Below, piece after piece: positions 57,792 to 64,000 of a DNA stretch of 64,000 nt. Under the pieces are notes generated by a model. The model was not told where the DNA came from. It saw nothing but the letters and a program-made list of their open reading frames with translations, and did no database searches. How positions within the stretch are numbered: the stretch's first letter is position 1; each line of letters opens with the position of its first letter. Both the position numbers and the translations under genes were made by a program. The DNA lies in the IMG/VR virus record IMGVR_UViG_3300034418_004366, positions 1 to 64,000 of that record; one strand, 5' to 3'. The DNA comes from a virus.

Positions 57792-58623
57792 ATTCGATGA
57801 AGTCTTAGGAGAACTAATTTGTGAAGAGTGTGGTTTAGTTCTAGTGACTGAACCCTTTGAGCAAGGGACTTATCTACAGGACAGCCAAGGCTCAATTATT
57901 AGAGAGCGTTGGTCTTCCAATTTACATGAAATGGGATTACAGACGATAAAACCTAAATCCCTGTCCTTCGCTCAAATTGAAAATAAGGCAGTGTATAAAG
58001 GAGTTTCAATGTGTAGACTACTGATGGCATCACTAAAGATACCAAGAACTTCTACAATCTTTACTACTGTAGAGGAATTGTATTTGATGCTCTACAGAAA
58101 GCACACATTTTCTACTGCCCCTCTTGAAAATAGAGCGGCGGCACTTGTCTACTACTGTTTGAAAAATGAGTCACTTCCCTTCACACTGAAAGAAGTTTGT
58201 GCTGAATACGAATGCAACAAGAAGTCTGTGTTTAGGTTGGCTAGGAAGATAGCAAAGGAAGAGAACAATACCGGAGTTTTTCTAATAAAGGAATGTAGAC
58301 CATTCGCTGAAAAATATGCTATGTTATTAGCAGACGAACTAGAACACTACCCTTCTTACTTAGGAAAGGTTTCCCTGCTATCAATTCACTTTGATAATAT
58401 TCTCTCGAAATCTAACGAGAATATCAAGCCAAGTACTCCAGCCGCATATTGTTCTATTGTGGCTACTATGGAGAACATGAACATAACGAACAAGAAAATA
58501 GAATCGGTTAGTGGTATTGGGTATGATGCCATTGGTCGAGAAGTCAAGAGGCTTTTGAAAATAATTAATACCAATAAAAAACAAATAAAAGGAAGAGGAA
58601 TAGAATGCCTAGAAAAATATTGA
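57757..58623 (+). CDS. tfb: Transcription initiation factor TFB (archaeal TFIIB)
   Basis: 288 residues from the ATG at 57757, seven bases after AAAGGTGA. N-terminal zinc ribbon with Cys at 3, 6, 22 and 25, then a B-reader-like segment and two cyclin-like repeats in the remaining 240 residues (NRAAALVYYCLKNESLPFTLKEVC; STPAAYCSIVATMENMNIT). This domain order and length are those of TFB, which bridges TBP-bound promoters to archaeal RNA polymerase. A virus-encoded copy would redirect host polymerase to viral promoters such as those near the CCATATGG elements. It is the strongest evidence for an archaeal host. Confidence 0.88.
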   Translation: MKCLECQSLKNKFDEVLGELICEECGLVLVTEPFEQGTYLQDSQGSIIRERWSSNLHEMGLQTIKPKSLSFAQIENKAVYKGVSMCRLLMASLKIPRTSTIFTTVEELYLMLYRKHTFSTAPLENRAAALVYYCLKNESLPFTLKEVCAEYECNKKSVFRLARKIAKEENNTGVFLIKECRPFAEKYAMLLADELEHYPSYLGKVSLLSIHFDNILSKSNENIKPSTPAAYCSIVATMENMNITNKKIESVSGIGYDAIGREVKRLLKIINTNKKQIKGRGIECLEKY

Positions 58624-59198
58624 TAATCGGAGCCGGTGGAATTGGGAGTTATCTCATTGACACCTTGAACAACCTAACAGGGAACGGAAGTTATGAGCGG
58701 GAACTCTACGAGATTACCGTAAGTGACCCCGATACTATTGAAGAAAAGAATGTGACATACCAGCGTTTCACTACAGATAGTGTTGGGCAAAATAAAGCGT
58801 TCTTTATGAAGAAGAACTATGAGCAGGTAGTAGTTGGAAACAAGTATCCAATTCTAGTTGACGACCAACTGAAAGGATATGACTTAGTAGTTTGTTGTGT
58901 TGATAATTTAAACACACGACGAATGTTATACAAGGCCAATGTAGAAGAAGTAAAGTGGCTAGACCTTCGCTCTCAAGGAAGGAATGCCGCACTTGTTTCT
59001 TATCAAGCAGAGCCTTCTTCCTATGATACGCTACTAGCAGGTCCGGATGGTTCCTTCTCATGTCAAGGAGATTCTTGGGATGGTAGCAAGGAAGGTATCC
59101 ATTTCATGCACTCTGTAATCGCTAGTATTGGGGCACAGTGGATGCAACGATGGTTTGCTGGAGAGAGCGTTAATCCGTTTATGGTGGTGAATGTATGA
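58605..59198 (+). CDS. E1-like/ThiF-family adenylating enzyme
   Basis: 197 residues. Rossmann nucleotide loop GAGGIGSYL (9-17); the E1 motif around D43 and N49 with YQR at 52-54 corresponds to the family's NLNRQ; CCVDNLNTRRM (97-107) corresponds to DN..TR, which coordinates ATP and Mg. These are the adenylation residues of ThiF/MoeB/UbaA enzymes. The family's C-terminal CxxC zinc site is absent and the protein is shorter (197 against about 250). It should activate the Gly-Gly protein encoded at 55725. Overlaps TFB by 19 bases. Confidence 0.83.
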   Translation: MPRKILIIGAGGIGSYLIDTLNNLTGNGSYERELYEITVSDPDTIEEKNVTYQRFTTDSVGQNKAFFMKKNYEQVVVGNKYPILVDDQLKGYDLVVCCVDNLNTRRMLYKANVEEVKWLDLRSQGRNAALVSYQAEPSSYDTLLAGPDGSFSCQGDSWDGSKEGIHFMHSVIASIGAQWMQRWFAGESVNPFMVVNV

Positions 59199-59440
59199 AG
59201 TGCTGTATTTGTAAAGGCGAAATACAAGCGCATAGTCACAACGGTAAAGTCTATTGGAGCGAAGGACATAACGCACAACCTTTGGTAGATGGCCGTTGTT
59301 GTGACACTTGTAATGGTTATGTTGTTGGTTTTAGAATATTCTGTATTAGTGGCCCAACTTTAGATTTTGAAGAACAAAGGCTGATAACTATAGAAATGGC
59401 TAGAACAAGTAATAAAAAAAACGGAGAGGAAGAAGAATGA
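59195..59440 (+). CDS. Small zinc-binding protein between E1-like and JAMM genes
   Basis: 81 residues with CCIC (3-6) and CCDTC (30-34), a likely zinc ribbon, plus several His at 12-25. Coupled by ATGA overlaps on both sides to the E1-like and JAMM genes, so it may be a partner in that pathway. Alternatively an unrelated zinc ribbon. Confidence 0.58.
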   Translation: MKCCICKGEIQAHSHNGKVYWSEGHNAQPLVDGRCCDTCNGYVVGFRIFCISGPTLDFEEQRLITIEMARTSNKKNGEEEE

Positions 59441-60027
59441 GCAAAACTGGAGATTGGTACATTAGAGTACATGGAGAAGACGACGATAGACATGATTGGG
59501 GCGAAGCAGAAGCAGACCACGAAGCACACTGTCAAGGTCTAATAGAGAACTTGATTCGCCCTAGTTTCAATGGAGTTTGGTCCGAGACAGAGTTTCTCAA
59601 TGCCATTTGGAAGGCATCTACTGAAATCCTTAATGGATTAGAAGTACAAGTCGTTGTGGATGGTAAGGATAATCTACACATTTCCTTTGGCACGGCTGGC
59701 TTTGTTTCCTTCAAAGTTGACCCTGTTGGAATGACTCTACCAATTAAGTGTTGGATTCACACCCATCCTTTCGGCTCTGCTTACTTTAGTGGTACTGATT
59801 GGAATACTGTTGGTAAGTGGGAGCCTTTGATGCACAACGCTATTGTTCTAGGCGGCATAGGCCACTATGGTATTTGGAATAATAAGCACCCCGAACAACT
59901 ACACATCTATCGTGACTTTGAGTGGGAGCGAAAGCAGATTAAGCGAGCCTACGCACCTAAAGAGATTAAGACTAGTATTAATGAGATGTTACTAGAGAAG
60001 AATTGGGATAGAGGCGAAGAAGAATGA
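59437..60027 (+). CDS. JAMM/MPN+ metallopeptidase
   Basis: 196 residues. Residues 108-121 read HTHPFGSAYFSGTD, a complete JAMM motif (HxHP-x6-S-x2-D), with likely catalytic Glu in the segment EILNGLEV (about 63-70). JAMM peptidases remove ubiquitin-like proteins from conjugates and trim precursors. In this operon the substrate is probably the GG-SL protein. The N-terminal 40 residues are acidic and disordered. Coupled to neighbours by overlaps. Confidence 0.88.
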   Translation: MSKTGDWYIRVHGEDDDRHDWGEAEADHEAHCQGLIENLIRPSFNGVWSETEFLNAIWKASTEILNGLEVQVVVDGKDNLHISFGTAGFVSFKVDPVGMTLPIKCWIHTHPFGSAYFSGTDWNTVGKWEPLMHNAIVLGGIGHYGIWNNKHPEQLHIYRDFEWERKQIKRAYAPKEIKTSINEMLLEKNWDRGEEE

Positions 60028-60221
60028 TTGACACAGACAAATACGAACGAAGACTTCGAGAGGCGCAACCATTCAATCACTTAGCATGGGAACTGATACA
60101 AGAAGTCAAGCGGTTGCGTGAAGAAATCGAGAGGATAGCAGGGATAACCAACGGTTATGTCGGACCAACTAAAGCATGGGCTGAACACATAACAAAAGAC
60201 CTATTGGCGGTGATTGAATGA
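60024..60221 (+). CDS. Small coiled-coil protein A (MIDTDKYE family)
   Basis: 65 residues, beginning MIDTDKYERR and continuing as a helix (LIQEVKRLREEIERI). Its first 24 coding bases are identical to those of the next gene, showing tandem duplication. Unknown function. Confidence 0.55.
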   Translation: MIDTDKYERRLREAQPFNHLAWELIQEVKRLREEIERIAGITNGYVGPTKAWAEHITKDLLAVIE

Positions 60222-60439
60222 TTGACACAGACAAATACGAAAAAGCCTATGAAGAATGGATTTTGATGGAAGAACCAATGGGTTCTTTTCAAGAATTCCT
60301 ATTTGTAGAATATCAAAAGGCACACGCAGAAGTCAAGCGTTTGCGTAAAGAACTAAACAAATACAAAAACAGATACATCAAGATGACTGAATTAGTAAGT
60401 GATGAGGAACTCGCAGAATGGTGGAGTGATGAAGAATGA
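60218..60439 (+). CDS. Small coiled-coil protein B (MIDTDKYE family)
   Basis: 73 residues, beginning MIDTDKYEKA, with EVKRLRKELNKYK and an acidic end. Shares start and helix with the preceding gene (paralogues). Coupled by ATGA overlap. Unknown function. Confidence 0.55.
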   Translation: MIDTDKYEKAYEEWILMEEPMGSFQEFLFVEYQKAHAEVKRLRKELNKYKNRYIKMTELVSDEELAEWWSDEE

Positions 60440-61026
60440 ATATATTTGCACTAACTAAAGACCCAGTACTATCAGCACAGCAAATGCTGGACAAGCATGT
60501 AGTAAAAATGCCAACAGAAAGTTGTCAAATGTTGCACACCAATACTCTTTACTTCCACTATGTAAGTATCTATGGTGTTAAGCCAACTCTTGCAGAGTTG
60601 AAGAAGTTTCATGCACACCTCAATTCTAAGTTGATGAAACCTGCTATGTTAAATCACCCTAGTACTATTTGGGCTAGACAGAACAAAGCAAATTACATGT
60701 GGCTATACAATCATGCTGTTGCGCTTTGTAAAGAATATACATTTAGGTATGGTAAGATTCACGGAGCAGAAAAAAGAATTGGAGATAGTTTTACTTTCTC
60801 TTATGACGAAGAAGACTTGACTCCTGTATCTATTGCTATGGCTGATATTTACCGCTTACCTAAAGAAAAACACAGTTGGGACTTTGTTATCAAGTCATAT
60901 CGCCACTACTACCTACAAGGTAAGTGGGACTTCGCCACTTGGAAAAAGAATAGAAGGCCGGAATGGTGGCCTGAAAACCACTACCATAACATGATAAAAA
61001 ACAGAAAGCCCTTTGGAGGCAATTGA
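60436..61026 (+). CDS. Conserved viral protein, possible pyrimidine-dimer glycosylase-like family
   Basis: 196 residues. Pattern seen: QQMLDKHVVKMPTESCQML at the N-terminus, HPSTIWARQNKANYMWLYNH in the middle, FRYGKIHGAEKRI, then IKSYRHYYLQGKWDFATWKK and PEWW. This order of motifs is shared with a family of phage proteins often annotated as pyrimidine dimer DNA glycosylase. That annotation is tentative and I have not verified it. Possible DNA repair role. Confidence 0.6.
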   Translation: MNIFALTKDPVLSAQQMLDKHVVKMPTESCQMLHTNTLYFHYVSIYGVKPTLAELKKFHAHLNSKLMKPAMLNHPSTIWARQNKANYMWLYNHAVALCKEYTFRYGKIHGAEKRIGDSFTFSYDEEDLTPVSIAMADIYRLPKEKHSWDFVIKSYRHYYLQGKWDFATWKKNRRPEWWPENHYHNMIKNRKPFGGN

Positions 61027-61027
61027 A

Positions 61028-61246
61028 ATGAAATACACACATGAAGATATTGGAAAGATTGTAGAAATAAAAACAGAAAACGGACATTACATTGATGAGA
61101 GAATAGTCACTACTTACTGTAGTGTTTGTGGTGCTTCTTTCATAGGAACTATTAGAGAAGCAGGTGGGTTTATTGCTGGCCATGCTTCATTTCACACTTG
61201 GGAATTTCAAATGGAAATGGAAGCCGACAATGGAATGACTGCTTAA
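61028..61246 (+). CDS. Small C2H2-type zinc protein
   Basis: 72 residues from the ATG at 61028, spaced from TGGAGG; an upstream TTG is unlikely. CSVCG with GHASFH gives Cys2His2 spacing. Unknown function. Confidence 0.57.
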   Translation: MKYTHEDIGKIVEIKTENGHYIDERIVTTYCSVCGASFIGTIREAGGFIAGHASFHTWEFQMEMEADNGMTA

Positions 61247-61283
61247 TATTGTAGGTTAAATACTGATTGGAGATGAGATAATT

Positions 61284-61502
61284 ATGAGAGCAATTGGAGA
61301 ATGGGTTATACTGAAAACAGAAGAAGTTCTTAGCGAAAGTGGCATTGTTTCTATCAATGACAACATTGCATTGGTACATGACTGCCAAAAAGACGGTAGC
61401 CTAATTGGAAAGAAAGCGATTTACAATGCAGAAAATAAGCATTTTACTTACAATGAATTTACTATCGTTAGGATGGAAGATATTATGGCGGTGATTGAGT
61501 GA
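61284..61502 (+). CDS. GroES-like co-chaperonin (short)
   Basis: 72 residues against about 95 for GroES. Start MRAIGEWVILKTEEVL corresponds to the first strand of GroES (RPLHDRVIVKR), SGIVSI to its mobile-loop region, and MEDIMAVIE to the final SDILAIVE. Stop overlaps the start of the GroEL-like gene (GTGA), which supports the pairing. The mobile loop is shortened, so the interface may be adapted to the viral partner. Confidence 0.72.
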   Translation: MRAIGEWVILKTEEVLSESGIVSINDNIALVHDCQKDGSLIGKKAIYNAENKHFTYNEFTIVRMEDIMAVIE

Positions 61503-63037
61503 TTCTAAACGGAAATGAAGTAGGGGAGAAACTACTGGAGGGTATTAGTTTAGTCGCTGATACTGTAGCCCCAACATTTGGGCCACAAGCGAAGACAGTT
61601 ATTCTACAAGGCAACCCTCCGGTTGTCATAAATGACGGAGTGACTATCACTAAATATGTTCGTTCCGAGGACCCCTATGTTCAATTGGGGGTACAACTAG
61701 TTCAAGACCTAGCATCGAAAGCCCAATCAAAGGCGGGTGATGGTACTACTACCGCCTGTATTTTGGCTAGAGCATTGTGTAAGTCTCTACATAGATTTAG
61801 AGATGCTAGAAGTATTCACGAATGGAGAAACTACCTAACAGAGGTTAGAGATGGTCTTCTTGGTTATTTGGATAGTAGAAGTATCCCCGTCGCTGATGAT
61901 GATATTCAAAAGATTGCTACTATTGCGGCCAACAACGATGAAAAACTGGGCGAACTTATTGCCGAGGTTTTCAAAGCAGTTGGCAGAAACGGAGTAGTTT
62001 CTGTCGAAGAAAGTTTAGACTTGAATACTTCTTTTGAAATTAAAGAAGGATTAGAATTAGAGAGCGGCTACATTAGTCACTTGTTTGCTAATCGAGATAA
62101 TGGAGATTGTGTTCTAGAGAATCCACTCATCTTATCCACTAACAAAATCATTAGAAAGTTCCAAGACATTTTACCTGCTTGTGAATATGCTTCACAGAAA
62201 GGAAGGCCTCTACTATTAGTCTGTAGAGGATTGCAGAACCTAGCACTACAAAATGTACTATTGAATGTAGCACAAGGTAGGCTCGATGTAGGAGTAATTG
62301 AAACTCCAAACTATGGTGACGCCCAACTAGACGAACTAAAGGATTTGATTGCAGTAGTGGGTGGTAAAGCCTATGCAGAAGAAGCAGACGACGACCTAAG
62401 AATAGTCAATGAGAATACTCTAGGTAGTTGCACTAAAGTTGTGATTGATAAAGTCAAGACTACTATCATTGGTGGGGACGGAGGAGAGGCAGTTGTTGAA
62501 AGAATAGAAGCCTTGAGAAAACTTCACGAATTGGGTACGAATGACTTTGTGAAAGAAAGCATCTCTAAAAGAATCTCTAGACTTAGTGGGGGTATCGCAG
62601 TAATCCGTGTAGGTGCTGGTTCTTCTGTTGAAATGAGAGATACTAAGGAGAGGCTTGACGATGCGCTTAACGCAACCAAGGCCGCACTAGACGGCGGTTA
62701 TATTGTGGGCGGTGGACTCACTATCCTAAGGTTCCAACAACATTGGCCTCAAGAAAAAAATATTGACCATGAAATGTCAATGGCAACACTCCTATCTCCA
62801 ATAGATACCCTCATGGGTAATAGTGAGTTTCCTCTAGCCAATTATGACATTGTAATAAATCGTTGGATTGAAGGTAAGCAAGGTTGGCAAGGATTCAATG
62901 CCAAGAAAGTTGCTGTTAGTGATTTATTGGTCGATGGAATTATTGACCCAACTCTTGTCACAAAGAGTAGCATTTCTGCGGCCTTCTCTATTGCGATGAT
63001 GTTTTTAACAACCGATGTAGCAGTACTTCTTGAGTGA
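61499..63037 (+). CDS. groEL-like: GroEL-like (Group I) chaperonin
   Basis: 512 residues from a GTG at 61499. Group I features: GDGTTTA (80-86), ATP-binding VAPTFGPQAKTVIL, apical region with GYISHLFANRDNGDCV, RLDDALNATKAAL with the catalytic Asp, GGGLTIL and DGIIDPTLVT near the end. The hydrophobic C-terminal GGM tail is missing. It folds proteins in an ATP-driven cage and probably helps capsid or large structural protein folding. Archaea normally use Group II thermosomes, so a Group I copy in an archaeal virus is noteworthy. Confidence 0.9.
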   Translation: MILNGNEVGEKLLEGISLVADTVAPTFGPQAKTVILQGNPPVVINDGVTITKYVRSEDPYVQLGVQLVQDLASKAQSKAGDGTTTACILARALCKSLHRFRDARSIHEWRNYLTEVRDGLLGYLDSRSIPVADDDIQKIATIAANNDEKLGELIAEVFKAVGRNGVVSVEESLDLNTSFEIKEGLELESGYISHLFANRDNGDCVLENPLILSTNKIIRKFQDILPACEYASQKGRPLLLVCRGLQNLALQNVLLNVAQGRLDVGVIETPNYGDAQLDELKDLIAVVGGKAYAEEADDDLRIVNENTLGSCTKVVIDKVKTTIIGGDGGEAVVERIEALRKLHELGTNDFVKESISKRISRLSGGIAVIRVGAGSSVEMRDTKERLDDALNATKAALDGGYIVGGGLTILRFQQHWPQEKNIDHEMSMATLLSPIDTLMGNSEFPLANYDIVINRWIEGKQGWQGFNAKKVAVSDLLVDGIIDPTLVTKSSISAAFSIAMMFLTTDVAVLLE

Positions 63038-63041
63038 TACT

Positions 63042-63440
63042 ATGAAGAGAGCCGTGACCGTGACCTTACCTGCCCCTTATGCGGCAGAAATAGCCTGTCC
63101 TATATGTGAGGGGAACAAGTGCCTTGTCTGTAAAATGACAGGGACAATGAAGATTAAGGTCGCACCAAAGATACCAATACAAAGAGCGCACATCATCAAG
63201 TATGTGGTTGATAACTTAGTAGAGGTATCCGCAGAAGTCACAAGAATGTACGGTTTAGTTCCGGAGATAAACACTACTGAAATGGTTGAGGTCAATGGAG
63301 AGCAATACGAGATTGTTCAAATTTCAAGTATGGGTGGGGCTTGTTGGATTGCCAACTGCCTATCTAATTTAGAATCCCCTCAATACTTCACTAGTAGAAA
63401 GGCCCTTACTACCTTCAAGGAGGGAATGCAAATTGAGTGA
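63042..63440 (+). CDS. Unknown protein with Cys cluster
   Basis: 132 residues from the ATG at 63042 (GAGTGATACT upstream; TTG at 63030 possible). CPICEGNKCLVCK (about 19-31) is a zinc-type cluster resembling part of a DnaJ-like motif. The rest is mixed alpha/beta. Directly follows the chaperonin gene but nothing shows a link. Confidence 0.57.
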   Translation: MKRAVTVTLPAPYAAEIACPICEGNKCLVCKMTGTMKIKVAPKIPIQRAHIIKYVVDNLVEVSAEVTRMYGLVPEINTTEMVEVNGEQYEIVQISSMGGACWIANCLSNLESPQYFTSRKALTTFKEGMQIE

Positions 63441-63636
63441 ACTAGCATTCGTAGGAGAGATACCTAGAAACAGCGAAGACTCGATAAGAGTCTACCAAGG
63501 AAACTATTGGAAGATTGATGTAATAGATTTTCGTTGGTATAAAAATGATAAGCCTACTAAGAAAGGGATACGAATGAACAAAGAGGAAGCCTTACTTCTA
63601 TATCATATGCTAGGAGAAATATTGGAGGAAGACTAA
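63433..63636 (+). CDS. PC4-like single-stranded DNA-binding coactivator
   Basis: 67 residues from a TTG at 63433 overlapping the preceding stop. The pattern SIRVYQGNYWKIDVIDFRWY, PTKKGIRMNKEEALLLYHML fits the PC4 fold: a curved sheet with W/Y residues, the P(T/G)KKG turn, and the C-terminal helix. PC4-type proteins bind single-stranded DNA and stimulate transcription. With TFB nearby it suggests control of transcription or replication. Confidence 0.7.
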   Translation: MSELAFVGEIPRNSEDSIRVYQGNYWKIDVIDFRWYKNDKPTKKGIRMNKEEALLLYHMLGEILEED

Positions 63637-63995
63637 TGAGGACATTGAGAAACAGAACTAAGCAGAAGAACTTTGTAAGTTGGTGTAAGACTGTAGAAGT
63701 ATCAGCAGAATTACCACATAAGGAAAGAATGGCCTTCACTGAATCTTGGCCAGTGGTTGCCAATTCAAATGATTTGATAAGAGGAGCGTTTGTTTCCCAT
63801 TGGAGTCTAATTCTAGGTGGAGAAATAAATCACATAGCATTGCCTGTGACTATTGGAACTCTAACCTTTATGCAGTACGCCGCAGAACAACAAGGTCTTA
63901 ATGACCTATCGAATACAATCAATACTATGATTGCTAACATACCTAGAATACATAATGAGATTCTTTCGGATGGGGAAGAAAATGAAGAAGAGTGA
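63636..63995 (+). CDS. Unknown protein at the right edge
   Basis: 119 residues, basic N-terminus (RTLRNRTKQKNF), hydrophobic middle without a clear transmembrane helix, and an acidic tail. It ends five bases from the window end; an ATG at 63996 may begin the next gene. No family recognised. Confidence 0.55.
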   Translation: MRTLRNRTKQKNFVSWCKTVEVSAELPHKERMAFTESWPVVANSNDLIRGAFVSHWSLILGGEINHIALPVTIGTLTFMQYAAEQQGLNDLSNTINTMIANIPRIHNEILSDGEENEEE

Positions 63996-64000
63996 ATGGA

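Noticed and set aside
61499-63037. Thermosome (Group II chaperonin)
   Set aside because: Motifs GDGTTTA, DGIIDPT and the adjacent GroES-like gene are those of Group I; no built-in lid of Group II was seen.

Overview
The window is part of a tailed double-stranded DNA virus (Caudoviricetes-type: HK97-like capsid protein, portal, large terminase, tape measure) that very probably infects an archaeon. The archaeal signals are a TFB (archaeal TFIIB) gene, a PC4-like coactivator, TATA-like boxes at short distances from starts, a SAMP-like ubiquitin-fold/E1/JAMM gene set, and many GTG/TTG starts supported by GGTGA-type ribosome binding sites. Base composition is AT-rich. The gene content would fit an uncultured marine archaeal virus such as a magrovirus-like virus of Poseidoniales, but that is only a guess from memory. 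No replicative DNA polymerase is in view, so the genome probably continues beyond both ends.

Layout. (1) About 1-45.1 kb, all on the minus strand, is one long late module read from high to low coordinates. It starts with a block of small proteins and a putative small terminase (about 45-38.5 kb) and two large unknown proteins (38.4-34.1 kb). Then come large terminase and a LAGLIDADG-like protein (33.3-30.3 kb), another block of small proteins (30.2-27.4 kb) and the portal (27.4-25.7 kb). Next are a 629-residue unknown, a very large protein with an ATP-dependent DNA ligase core, the prohead protease/scaffold and the major capsid protein (17.3-18.7 kb). After these come minor head proteins, two membrane proteins with a Ras/Arf-like GTPase, connector genes, the tail tube, tail chaperones joined by a textbook -1 frameshift site, the tape measure and tail-tip proteins. 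(2) About 45.1-49.15 kb, still minus strand, holds short transcription cassettes. Most pair a CCATATGG palindrome and an A/T-rich TATA-like box with small unknown genes and a GC-rich hairpin; one also contains a structured candidate RNA. (3) 49.15-49.88 kb is the AT-rich divergence point with an inverted repeat. (4) About 49.9-64 kb, plus strand, is a dense early-type operon: SF1 helicase, small zinc and winged-helix-like proteins, three tRNAs (Arg-TCT, Leu-TAA, Met-CAT), a ubiquitin-fold protein, TFB, E1-like enzyme, JAMM peptidase, GroES/GroEL pair and PC4-like protein.

Two observations stand out. First, 22 otherwise unrelated late proteins begin with the same short peptide, approximately M-S-W-K-x-I-L-K, and three more, including the protease/scaffold, end with a version of it. 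This looks like a modular targeting tag, perhaps for loading internal proteins into the capsid as in T4 but with a different sequence. The tagged cargo includes a zincin, an acetyltransferase-like protein, an EF-hand protein and a DUF5872-like protein. Second, the early operon carries a likely virus-encoded ubiquitin-like modification system: a ThiS/MoaD-like protein ending Gly-Gly-Ser-Leu, an E1-like enzyme and a JAMM protease able in principle to trim the last two residues.
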